Shown here: piece by piece, positions 54,641 to 62,688 of the stretch
How the letters are laid out: each line of letters starts with the position of its first letter
Numbering within the stretch: the stretch's first letter is position 1
Assembly: GCF_000016665.1 (NCBI RefSeq)
Contig: NC_009523.1
Span: forward strand, 3,224,001 to 3,288,000
Length of the DNA: 64,000 nt
From: Roseiflexus sp. RS-1
Lineage (GTDB): Bacteria; Chloroflexota; Chloroflexia; Chloroflexales; Roseiflexaceae
Direction: 5' to 3'
Translations under genes and position numbers: made by a program
The notes under the pieces: generated by a model
The model's input: the letters and a program-made list of their open reading frames with translations, nothing else
Told to the model about the DNA's origin: nothing
Databases searched by the model: none

Positions 54641-54922
54641 TTACAACACCAGTTTGCGTTCGCGCACCAGGCGCTGTTTGGTCTTCTTGAACAGTTCGTC
54701 GTAACTCAGACGACCCATCGTAATCTCGTATTTGTGCGCCTGGAGCATCTTATGGATCTCGGCGTCGAGGCGTTCTTCGACCAGCAGTTCATCGGTGATG
54801 ATCTGCTCCACTGCCAAGCGCAACTGGCTGTCGTCACCTCGGAACATCACGCCGTCCACCTCTGCCAGATAGTCAACAAGCGACGCCGACAACTGTTCGA
54901 TTTTCGCAGGCGAAAGTTTCAT
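54641..54922 (-). CDS. DUF507 family protein
   Basis: A 93-residue cytoplasmic helical protein beginning MKLSPAKIEQLSASLVDYLAE, with EQIITDELLVEERLDAEIHKML, the DUF507 signature, and full family length. Function unknown. GGAGGAGTT precedes the ATG. It follows the lycopene cyclase by 15 bases and is probably co-transcribed. Confidence 0.88.
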   Translation of the reverse strand: MKLSPAKIEQLSASLVDYLAEVDGVMFRGDDSQLRLAVEQIITDELLVEERLDAEIHKMLQAHKYEITMGRLSYDELFKKTKQRLVRERKLVL

Positions 54923-54937
54923 CTGAACTCCTCCGCT

Positions 54938-56179
54938 TCAAGCCTGACCAAGTGCCGCACGGCGCAGCAGCGCATGTTCTGCGCCCGCAGCCGCCATCAG
55001 GGTTCGGCGCACATTTCCGGGCGCGCGGATGAACAGACGCAGCATCGTGCGCGCTAACTCGACAGTGCTCAACGTGTCCGATAGATACCCCATCCATTCG
55101 TGACGCGGCAGACTGAAAAAAAGAGCGAAAAATTCCTGGATTGTTGCGCTGTCGCAGCGCATCAGGCTCGCCAGCCCGAACAGGTACAACTGCCTGCGAC
55201 GCAGGCGCGCCGGTGACCAGAGCGCCCGCCATCCGGCACGGGCAGCGCTGCGCGGGGTAGCGTCCGCTGCGCCTAATGCGCGAGCAATCGCCTGCGCAAC
55301 CTCAGGGGCACGGCGCAGCGCCTTGCCGACCATATACCCCGACGGGGGATGCACCATACTCGCTGCACCGCCAAACCCGATCATCGGCTGATCGAGGTAC
55401 GGTAACGGATTATTCATCGGGAACAGACACCGCTCGATATGCACAACCTGCTGCACCGTCACACCTCTGGCGGTCAACCGGCGCTGCAACCGTTGTTCGA
55501 GCGTGGTGAGCGGTAAGCCGGGCACATGCGCCAGCGACGTTTCCTCAACAAAAAATTGTCCGTCCCCCAGATCCATGGCGTACAAAAAGGTTGGCGGCTC
55601 ACGCCGTTCCTCAGCGGTCAGATGATCAGCGCGGTAGTCCATCAGCACCATTCGATTCGGCTGAATCGGCGGGGCGGAGAAGACACCGACGATGCCATAC
55701 GCCGCCTGACGCGCCACGTGCGATGTTGCAGGGCGACGCAGCAGCGCCGGTGAATGACCGCTGGCATCCACCACCAACCGTGCCGCAACAACACGCCCAT
55801 CACGCGTGGTCACCAGGGAATGCGTCGCCTGATGCTCGACGCGCGCCGCAATCCCGGCAGACCACGTGACACCGTGGCGCTCGCATTGGTCGAGGAGGTA
55901 CTGCTGCAAGCGCGGGTTGTCGAACAACCCATACGCACGATCAAGGGCAATGGTGCGCTCGCCGACGCACACCACAACATCCGACCAGCGATGCCCCAGC
56001 GTGTCGCGCAATTCCGGCGTCGGCAATTCATCGAGCCACACGCCGTAGGTATTCTGCCATGGTTTCGTCGGCGGCGCCGCCGCAAGCCCCGCCACGCGCA
56101 GTCCTGTGGCGCTGAGCGCAGCAGCGATTGCCATGCCGGTCGGACCGGCGCCGACGACGAGAACATCATGCATAGTCAT
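54938..56179 (-). CDS. crtL: Lycopene beta/gamma-cyclase, CrtL type
   Basis: A 413-residue FAD/NAD(P)H-dependent flavoprotein that closes end rings on lycopene, giving monocyclic (gamma-carotene) or dicyclic carotenoids. VLVVGAGPTGMAIAAAL (about 7-23) binds FAD, VDASGHSPALL (about 137) and FVEETSLAHVPGLPL (about 208) are cyclase motifs, and GFGGAASMVHPPSGYMVGKAL (about 273-293) is the signature of CrtL-type cyclases. This is the clearest link to a phototrophic lifestyle in the window. ATG at 56179 (or 56173) follows the M29 stop immediately. Confidence 0.92.
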   Translation of the reverse strand: MTMHDVLVVGAGPTGMAIAAALSATGLRVAGLAAAPPTKPWQNTYGVWLDELPTPELRDTLGHRWSDVVVCVGERTIALDRAYGLFDNPRLQQYLLDQCERHGVTWSAGIAARVEHQATHSLVTTRDGRVVAARLVVDASGHSPALLRRPATSHVARQAAYGIVGVFSAPPIQPNRMVLMDYRADHLTAEERREPPTFLYAMDLGDGQFFVEETSLAHVPGLPLTTLEQRLQRRLTARGVTVQQVVHIERCLFPMNNPLPYLDQPMIGFGGAASMVHPPSGYMVGKALRRAPEVAQAIARALGAADATPRSAARAGWRALWSPARLRRRQLYLFGLASLMRCDSATIQEFFALFFSLPRHEWMGYLSDTLSTVELARTMLRLFIRAPGNVRRTLMAAAGAEHALLRRAALGQA

Positions 56180-56181
56180 GC

Positions 56182-57282
56182 TCAAATCAAAAACTTCCCA
56201 TCTTTGTAGATCAGGCGTCCATCGGCATACGCCTCCCCCTGGCGCATATCGCAGATCATGTCCCAGTGAAGCGCCGATACGTTCTGTGACCCGGTTTCCG
56301 GGTACCCTGCACCGAGCGCAAGGTGGACTGTGCCGCCGATCTTTTCATCGAACAGAATATTCCGGCTAAAGCGGGTAATATCATAATTCGTGCCAAAAGC
56401 CACTTCGCCCAGTCGCCGCGCTCCCTCATCCATGTTCAATAGCGAGTGCAACAGATCCTCGCCCTTCGCCGCAGTCGCCTTGACGACCCTGCCGTTCTCA
56501 AACCACAGACGAATGTCTTCAACCTCGCGCCCGGCATAGATAGCCGGGAAACTGTAGCGAATATACCCCTGGGTCGCGGTTTCATCGCAACTGGAGAAGA
56601 CCTCGCCATCGGGAAAGTTACGATCGCCCGCGCAATTGATCCAGGTGCGCCCGGCAACGCGATAGGTCAGGTCGGTATCGGGCGCAACAAGGCGGATAAC
56701 ACTGCACTCGTTGAGCAGATCGGCAATCCGCTGCTGCTCAGCGGCTGTTTTGCGCCATTCGGCAACCGGGTCATCGTAGTGCAGTTTGCAGGCGCGGTAG
56801 ACAAAATCCTCAAAATCGCTCAGCGACATATCGGCATCCTGCGCTGCCGCATTGGTTGGAAACAACGTCACGCACCAGTTGAGCGTCCCTTCAGCAGAAC
56901 GTTGCATGGTACGCTTCTGGATGTCACTCAATGCCTGACGACGCAGCGCGATTTTGTTCGGATCGATCCCGGAAAGTGCACGGGTGTTATCGCTCGCCAT
57001 GATTCGGATGGTTGCATTGATCTCTTCAATCTCCTGCCGCATGAGGGGCGAAACGAACCGGATCTGCGCTTCGGAGCCGTATCGGAAGAGCAATTCTTCC
57101 GTTTCTTCGAGAGTCAATGCCAGATAGGGATGGGCGCCAGCGAGCAGGGCTTCTCTGTACAATGCGCGCACCAGCGGTGCGGCAGCTGGCGGCGCAATAA
57201 TGCGAAACAGGTCGCCCGGCTTGATCGCCAGCGAGTAGTGCACCAGCACCTGAGCCATCTTTTCGACACGCGGATCAGCCAT
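56182..57282 (-). CDS. M29 family aminopeptidase (thermophilic aminopeptidase T-like)
   Basis: A 366-residue leucyl-type aminopeptidase of family M29. RVEKMAQVLVHYSLAIKPGD opens the family; DTDLTYRVAGRTWINCAGDRNFPDGEVF (about 203-230) and NYDITRFSRNILFDEKIGGTVHLALGAGYPETG (about 303-335) hold the conserved Glu, His and Asp metal ligands, with HWDMICDM near the end. It removes N-terminal residues from peptides in the cytoplasm. It overlaps the YvcK gene by eight bases, so the pair is coupled. Confidence 0.92.
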   Translation of the reverse strand: MADPRVEKMAQVLVHYSLAIKPGDLFRIIAPPAAAPLVRALYREALLAGAHPYLALTLEETEELLFRYGSEAQIRFVSPLMRQEIEEINATIRIMASDNTRALSGIDPNKIALRRQALSDIQKRTMQRSAEGTLNWCVTLFPTNAAAQDADMSLSDFEDFVYRACKLHYDDPVAEWRKTAAEQQRIADLLNECSVIRLVAPDTDLTYRVAGRTWINCAGDRNFPDGEVFSSCDETATQGYIRYSFPAIYAGREVEDIRLWFENGRVVKATAAKGEDLLHSLLNMDEGARRLGEVAFGTNYDITRFSRNILFDEKIGGTVHLALGAGYPETGSQNVSALHWDMICDMRQGEAYADGRLIYKDGKFLI

Positions 57283-58300
57283 TGGTTTTGCCTTTCATCA
57301 TGACAACCTCGTGGAGCGCCACACCCAGCGCACCGGTATCGTAGCGAATGGTATCCTGCTTGTTCCACAACGCACGTCGTGGTTCGACATAGCCGGTCAA
57401 TTCCCGCACCAGCGGCATCACCCCCAATGCGCGAACGGCGGCGATTTCATCTTCATCGGGGCGCAGCAGATGAAGCCCTTCCTCCTCATACGGACGAAGC
57501 GCATCCGCATCCGGGTTGCTGCGGTTGATCAGCGCCACATCGAGCACACCCGGACCCAGCGTTGTGACGATCCGCTGCACATGGTCAATACAGCGGTAGC
57601 CATCGGTCTGCCCCGGCTGCGTCGTCGAATTGCAGACATACGCCACCGTCCCGCGACAATGCGCCAGCGCTTCCACCACACCGCCAAACTGCAAACAGGC
57701 AAGCACCGACGTCCATAAACTGCCGGGTCCGATCACCACCAGATCGGCGGAGCGGATCGCATCGAGCGCCGGGGGATAGGCATTCGCCGGTTCGTGCAGG
57801 AACAGGCGGGCAAGCGGAGATTTACCCGGCGCGCGCACCTCGAACTCCCCTGTCACGTATGTGCCATCGATCAGTTCGGCGCACAACGTGGTGTTGGCGA
57901 CACTGACCGGCAGCACATGCACCGACGCCCCTGCCAGACGCGCGGTATGCTCAACGGCTACGGCAAAGTCGCCGGTGACACGGGTCAGCGCAGCGATCAG
58001 CAGATTGCCGAACGCCATTCCTGCGAGCGCAGGAACACCGGCGCCATCGAAGCGGTGGTTCAGCGTCTCCGCCATGACCTGATCGCTGGCGAACGCTGCG
58101 ATCGTCGCGCGCAGATCGCCGGGAGCGGGCATTGCGCCGATCTGTCGCGCCAGCCCGGTGGAACGACCGGTATCGGTCACGGCGATGATCGCCGTGCGCG
58201 ATGCAGCGAACGGCGCAACTGCACGTAATACGTGGGTTGCGCCGCCGCCGCCGCCAATTGCAACGACATCAATTTTTATGTCAAATGAACAGGGATCCAT
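57275..58300 (-). CDS. YvcK/CofD-family protein, UDP-sugar-binding regulator
   Basis: A 341-residue cytoplasmic protein. VVAIGGGGGATHVLRAV (about 12-28), APGDLRATIAAF and GPGSLWTSVLACLQFGGV (about 193-210) with ALINRSNPDAD match YvcK (gluconeogenesis factor) proteins, which bind UDP-GlcNAc and support wall synthesis. The CofD relative (2-phospho-L-lactate transferase) is the alternative, but coenzyme F420 genes are not seen. It is the shorter of two family members here. Confidence 0.87.
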   Translation of the reverse strand: MDPCSFDIKIDVVAIGGGGGATHVLRAVAPFAASRTAIIAVTDTGRSTGLARQIGAMPAPGDLRATIAAFASDQVMAETLNHRFDGAGVPALAGMAFGNLLIAALTRVTGDFAVAVEHTARLAGASVHVLPVSVANTTLCAELIDGTYVTGEFEVRAPGKSPLARLFLHEPANAYPPALDAIRSADLVVIGPGSLWTSVLACLQFGGVVEALAHCRGTVAYVCNSTTQPGQTDGYRCIDHVQRIVTTLGPGVLDVALINRSNPDADALRPYEEEGLHLLRPDEDEIAAVRALGVMPLVRELTGYVEPRRALWNKQDTIRYDTGALGVALHEVVMMKGKTNG

Positions 58301-58354
58301 GCTGGATCGTGCGGCAAACGCTGTTTACGGCGAGATAACAGGCACGCACGGGGC

Positions 58355-58383
58355 ATTATACAGAACAGGTGTGGCAGGTGCAA
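58355..58383 (-). promoter_or_regulatory. Sigma-70 promoter of the YvcK-M29-crtL-DUF507 unit
   Basis: Minus-strand TTGCAC (58383-58378), 17-base spacer and TATAAT (58360-58355), 55 bases before the YvcK start. Confidence 0.65.
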
Positions 58384-58439
58384 ATCAAGAGCGTGGCTTT
58401 GATCGTGTGCTGATATTTTTAACCCGGTATGCGCCTCTT

Positions 58440-58970
58440 GCCGTTGGGCTGAATGAATAGCCGATAAGCGATAGCTGATAGCCGAGAGGAGCGCTGGACG
58501 TCGGGCTCATGGAGATTGAATCCGCTATACCGTGCGAGCCGTGGGGCTGATGGCGATTGAGAATTTATTCCGCTATCCCGCGCTAGCCGTGGGGCTGAAG
58601 CCCTCGGCTAGCCAAGGCGAAGCCCGCCTGCGCGGGCTGTAGCGGATTATTTACTCAAAGACCATAAGCCCTCGGCTATGGAATGCAAAGCCCGCCTGCG
58701 CGGGCTGGAGCGGATTATTTCTGCGAAGACCATCAGCCCCTGGCTATCCAGGGCAAAGCCCGCCTGCGCGGAACGCGAACTCCAACGGTGACCCTCTCGA
58801 CCATTGGCTATCGGTTATCGGCTATCGGCTCTGTGGGGCAAAGCCCGCCTGCGCGGAACGCGAACTCCAACAGTGACCCTATTGGCTATCGGCTATCGGT
58901 TATCGGCTCTCGCCTATCGGCTATTGCCTATCGCCTATCGCCTATCGGCAGCGGCGAGTCAAAAAACACG
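58440..58970. repeat. Repeat-rich intergenic block
   Basis: No gene. The core AAGCCCGCCTGCGCGG occurs four times (58620, 58688, 58756, 58841); the first two continue to a perfect GCCCGC-CTGC-GCGGGC hairpin, flanked by CCCTCGGCTA and AGCGGATTATTT. Two of the copies share GAACGCGAACTCCAAC. Heptamer runs of CGGCTAT type lie at 58803-58832 and 58882-58948. Confidence 0.9.
58882..58948. repeat. Degenerate heptanucleotide array (CGGCTAT type)
   Basis: About nine consecutive 7-mers, such as CGGCTAT, CGGTTAT, CGGCTCT and CGCCTAT. A shorter run of the same type is at 58803-58832. Confidence 0.85.
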
Positions 58971-60002
58971 CTAACGGTTGACAGTACGCATGGTCATCAC
59001 CTGAATCGCTTCCTGCGGGTTGCGCATGGTCTGCATCTCTTCCAGGCGCATCCCCAGGTTGCTCAACGTCATCGCCGTTTCTGAAGAGATCCCTGTCAGC
59101 GCGACACGGCTGCCGAGCAAACGGATGGATTGCGCCGTGCGGATCAGCAACTGCGCCACCTGTGTATCGACCAGCGGCACGCCGGCAATGTCGATAATCA
59201 CTGCACGTGCACGCTGCGCATAGACGGCGTCCAGGAGCCGCTGCGTCAACTGCCCGGCGCGTCGACTATCCAGGTGACCGACGATCGGCGCCAGCAGCAC
59301 CCCCTCGGCGATGGCGATTACCGGCGTTTCAAGCACGCTCACCAGATCGAGCAGGCGTTGCTGTTCAGCATACTGTTGCGCAATAGTGGATTGTGCTTCC
59401 TCGGCGCGTTGCCGCGCGTCTTCGGCTTCCGCCGCGCGTTTATCGGCGAGCGCTACGGCTGCATCGGAGATGGTGAGCAACCGGTCGCTCAGGAGCCAGA
59501 TGATCACCAGCAGGGTGACAAATCCAATGCCGCTGACGAGCGGCAGCGCGTCGCCGATGATAACCTGCTCCACCTCGACCGACGGCGCAAACCAGGCAAG
59601 CCCTGCACCAGCGACAATGCCGCTGACCAGCGTCAATAGAATGGAGAGGCGATGTCGTCCAAGAGTGACCAACACAATCGGGACGGTGAGGAACGGAAGC
59701 GCCACAAATGTCTGCTCCGGGATCAGAAACACGCTTAGAGTAAGTCCTACCATCATCCCGACAGTGATCGGGATGATAGCCTGCTACAGCACCCGGCGTT
59801 TCAGCAGGGCCAGCGTGGCCAGACTTCCGGCGAGTCCTAATACCACCACGCCAGCATAGGATGCAAGACCGACAACATTTCCCGTTATGATCATCAGGAT
59901 GGCGATCAACAGCAGAGCGGCGCACGAACTCGCCACAATTGTGAGTGCGATGAGACGGATCAGTTGTCGTCGTGCGTTCGCAACGAACTCCAGACCGGTT
60001 TC
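58971..60002 (-). pseudogene. Membrane STAS protein split by an in-frame amber codon
   Basis: A paralogue of the STAS protein at 45392-46459. The frame from ATG 60002 (METGLEFVANARRQLIR, with AAGGAAAATAAGG upstream) runs 72 codons with two membrane helices, hits TAG at 59786-59784, and continues in the same frame (QAIIPITVGMMVGLTLSVF) through further helices, a coiled coil and an intact STAS domain (VIDIAGVPLVDTQVAQLLI) to 58971. No other lesion is seen. A restart at 59756 could give a 261-residue truncated form. The cause could be a real nonsense mutation, a sequence error, or readthrough. Confidence 0.8.
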
Positions 60003-60040
60003 CATCCTTATTTTCCTTTCTGTACATGCTCCAGGCATAC

Positions 60041-60046
60041 TATAAT
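60041..60046 (+). promoter_or_regulatory. -10 candidate upstream of the terpene synthase
   Basis: TATAAT on the plus strand in CATACTATAATCG; the -35 (TTCTGT) is poor. The gene starts 154 bases further on. Confidence 0.35.
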
Positions 60047-60200
60047 CGCAGGAGATCGGCGCTCTGCCGTTCAACATCGTCTCGAAACGGTAGCAGTTCT
60101 GCAATGATCGAAATCTTACCTGATCGATGTCGTAGAAGCATCTCGCAGCAGGCGCACGTCACACCACCCGCGACAGCGCCGTGAAAGGAAACATCGCCAT

Positions 60201-61172
60201 ATGACAATCGAGTCGTGGTACTGGCGGGCTGTCGAGTCGATAGACTACCCATTTCCGCAGCGGATACATCCTGATGCTGACTGGTTAGAACAAGAAATCA
60301 TTGAGTGGTGCTGTGCTCACCGTCTTATTCAGAGTCAGGAGCAAATCAAACACATCCGTGACGCACTCCTGGCAGAGTTCGTTTCACGCGCAAATGCAGA
60401 CTTAAGTCGTCCCATGCTTCGTCTGATCGGGTTATGGACTGTCTGGTTTTTCTTTCTGGATGACCTGACCGATACAGTTCCCTCGGTTGACGCACTGGCG
60501 GATTTCCATCTGCGCATCCTTTCGGCGACAGCTGAAGATACCACATACGGACAGGTGCATCCGCTCATTTCTGCAGTTGCGGATCTTTGGGCTGAACTCA
60601 GGCGATACGCAGGACTCGTCACACAGGTTCGTTTTCAACGCGCGCTCGTTCAAACACTGGAAGCGCATCTGTGGGAGGTATCCACTCGAGTTGATCGCGT
60701 CTATCCGGATAGTGCAACATATGCCGACATGCGCCTCTGGTCTGGCGCGTTTTTTCCAATGATTGCGCTGATAGATATGGCGCGGGACTTTGTTCTGCCT
60801 TCTTATCTTTTCGAGCATGCCCTGATGCGAGAATTGTTAGATGCAGCTGCTCGAACTGTGCTGTGGTACAACGATCTCTGGTCATACCCGAAAGAGCAAA
60901 GCGCAAATGCCTTAGCTCATAATATTGTCCACATTCTCATCCAGGAGCAGCGCCTTTCTCTCTATGAAGCACTGGATCGGGTCATTACTCAACACAACTG
61001 GTCGCTTCGACGGTTTCTGGAACTCAAACAACGGATACAGGGCTTTAGTGGCGAAAACGCTCAAACAACAATTTTTTTAGAAAACGTCGCAGCATGGTTG
61101 CGCGCCACGCAAGACTGGTCGCATCGCACGAACCGTTATAGATCACAGATGGTCAGGGCAATCCATACCTGA
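60201..61172 (+). CDS. Class I terpene synthase
   Basis: A 323-residue all-helical terpene cyclase of bacterial type. FLDDLTD places the DDxxD metal motif at 87-91, and NDLWSYPKE is a complete NSE motif (Asn224, Ser228, Glu232). An effector-type Arg178 lies upstream and a terminal RY pair at about 317. This order is diagnostic of cyclases that ionise a prenyl diphosphate (C10, C15 or C20) with magnesium. The product cannot be read. AAAGGAA precedes the ATG by 12-13 bases. It is monocistronic, with no prenyl synthase or P450 beside it, and its base composition is less GC-rich than its neighbours, hinting at transfer. Confidence 0.88.
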   Translation: MTIESWYWRAVESIDYPFPQRIHPDADWLEQEIIEWCCAHRLIQSQEQIKHIRDALLAEFVSRANADLSRPMLRLIGLWTVWFFFLDDLTDTVPSVDALADFHLRILSATAEDTTYGQVHPLISAVADLWAELRRYAGLVTQVRFQRALVQTLEAHLWEVSTRVDRVYPDSATYADMRLWSGAFFPMIALIDMARDFVLPSYLFEHALMRELLDAAARTVLWYNDLWSYPKEQSANALAHNIVHILIQEQRLSLYEALDRVITQHNWSLRRFLELKQRIQGFSGENAQTTIFLENVAAWLRATQDWSHRTNRYRSQMVRAIHT

Positions 61173-61252
61173 AATCGATTCCCGGTTCACCGTTCTTACG
61201 CCCGCAAACCGGACAGGCGCACGACCTGCGTTGCCATGATGCCCGGTTCTCG

Positions 61253-61295
61253 GTTCTCAGTTCCCGGTTCCCGGTTCCTGGTTCTTGGTTCTCAC
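61253..61295. repeat. Degenerate heptanucleotide array (CGGTTCT/CGGTTCC type)
   Basis: Seven 7-mers such as CGGTTCT, CAGTTCC, CGGTTCC and TGGTTCT, lying just past the stop codon of the GlmU-like gene. Confidence 0.85.
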
Positions 61296-62665
61296 CCCCC
61301 CGACGCTTCGACCAGGTCGAAGGCGCGCACCGCTTCCGCCTCCGCTCGCCGCAGCGCTGCTTCATCGCGTCCGCCGCCGTCGTCCAACCCGGCGCGGTCG
61401 CCGCGCGTCATGGCAAACACAGCGCGGAGCACTTCTTCCTGCTCAGCGCTCATGCTTACCTTGCGACGCGCCATAACTTTGCGCGCCACGTCGATCATCG
61501 ACTGGATGCGGTACTCGCGGAACACCTCACCGCCCCAGGTGAAGGGGGGAATGGTCTTGGGCGCAAAGTGAACCCCAAAAATGTTCGAACCGGTGCCGAT
61601 GACGGCGCCACCGTTCAGGTGGACCCCGATCCCCAGTTTGACGTGATCGGCGAGGAAACACCCCAGTTTCAGGATGCCGCTGTCGATCTGACCAAACCCC
61701 TCGATCACCATGCGAATTGTGCCGTAGGTGTTCTTCAGATCGCTGTTGGTGGTCATGGCGCCGATGTTGACCCACTCACCAAGGTACGAATGCCCGAGAA
61801 AGCCGTCGTGGTGCTTGTTGCTGTACCCCTGAACGATGCTCGCCTCAACCTCGCCGCCGATACGGCAGACAGGTCCGATGCTTGTTTCGCCGCGTATGCG
61901 CGCACTGGCGATCAGGGAGCCAGGACCGATCCAGGCCGGTCCCTGGATGAACGAAAACGGTTCAATCCGTGCAGCATCGATCACGATTGGACCATCGCGC
62001 GCATCGAGCGCCAGCGGCGGTTCCAGGCGCGCATCGCGGTGGATGAAGACGTGCGCCGGGTTGCTGACGACAATCGATGGATGGGCAGGCGGTTGGTCAG
62101 CCGCGCAGATCCAGCCGTCCTGCCTGACGACGAGCGGCACATCACGCACGATCTGTTCGCCGTTCAGCGCGATCAGGTCCCAGGGGAAGGTGAGCAGGCG
62201 TGTCTCGATCTCGACGAGACGCCCGATACGACGCAGTTCCGCCAGCGCCGCCGCGCCGCGCTGCTCAAGAAGGTAGGGGAGCACTGCACTTGCCATCCAC
62301 GGCGTCAGACGCGCACCCAACAGAACCGGTCCGCCGAGGAGAGCATGTCCCGCGTCGGTCAGGTACACCGTTCCTACCGGTTCATCAAGTAGATCGAAGA
62401 TCCATCCCGCATCGAGCGCACGCGCATTCACAAAGGTGAGCGGTGTACTCCGACTGAGCAGCGTGAGGGGCCAGCGCCCGACGCCATATGCCCGCGCCAG
62501 GTGAGAACGGCAGATGACCGCTGGCGTCATGCCCGTCAGCGTGCGCACCCGCTCGCGCAGAGTAAAGATGCCGCAGCGCAGATCGCAAACAGGTCGTGTA
62601 TGCGTCAATGGCAGAAAGGTGCGGCATCCTTCGTCTTCGAAGAAAACAATCGGTTCATCAGTCAT
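61292..62665 (-). CDS. GlmU-like putative sugar nucleotidyltransferase/acyltransferase
   Basis: A 457-residue protein of the alternative GlmU-family type found in Bacteroidetes and Chloroflexota. The N-terminal half (FEDEGCRTFLPLTHTRPVCDLRCG, about 9-32) is a diverged nucleotidyltransferase-like domain without the GxGTRM loop. The C-terminal half (about 235-400) is a left-handed beta-helix with NIGAMTTNSDLKNTYGTI and LGIGVHLNGGAVIGTGSN. It may make or modify UDP-GlcNAc-type precursors. ATG at 62665 begins the conserved MTDEPIVFFED. It lies 23 bases after the second YvcK gene. Confidence 0.83.
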   Translation of the reverse strand: MTDEPIVFFEDEGCRTFLPLTHTRPVCDLRCGIFTLRERVRTLTGMTPAVICRSHLARAYGVGRWPLTLLSRSTPLTFVNARALDAGWIFDLLDEPVGTVYLTDAGHALLGGPVLLGARLTPWMASAVLPYLLEQRGAAALAELRRIGRLVEIETRLLTFPWDLIALNGEQIVRDVPLVVRQDGWICAADQPPAHPSIVVSNPAHVFIHRDARLEPPLALDARDGPIVIDAARIEPFSFIQGPAWIGPGSLIASARIRGETSIGPVCRIGGEVEASIVQGYSNKHHDGFLGHSYLGEWVNIGAMTTNSDLKNTYGTIRMVIEGFGQIDSGILKLGCFLADHVKLGIGVHLNGGAVIGTGSNIFGVHFAPKTIPPFTWGGEVFREYRIQSMIDVARKVMARRKVSMSAEQEEVLRAVFAMTRGDRAGLDDGGGRDEAALRRAEAEAVRAFDLVEASGG

Positions 62666-62688
62666 AGCAGACCTGGCATAGATAGGGG

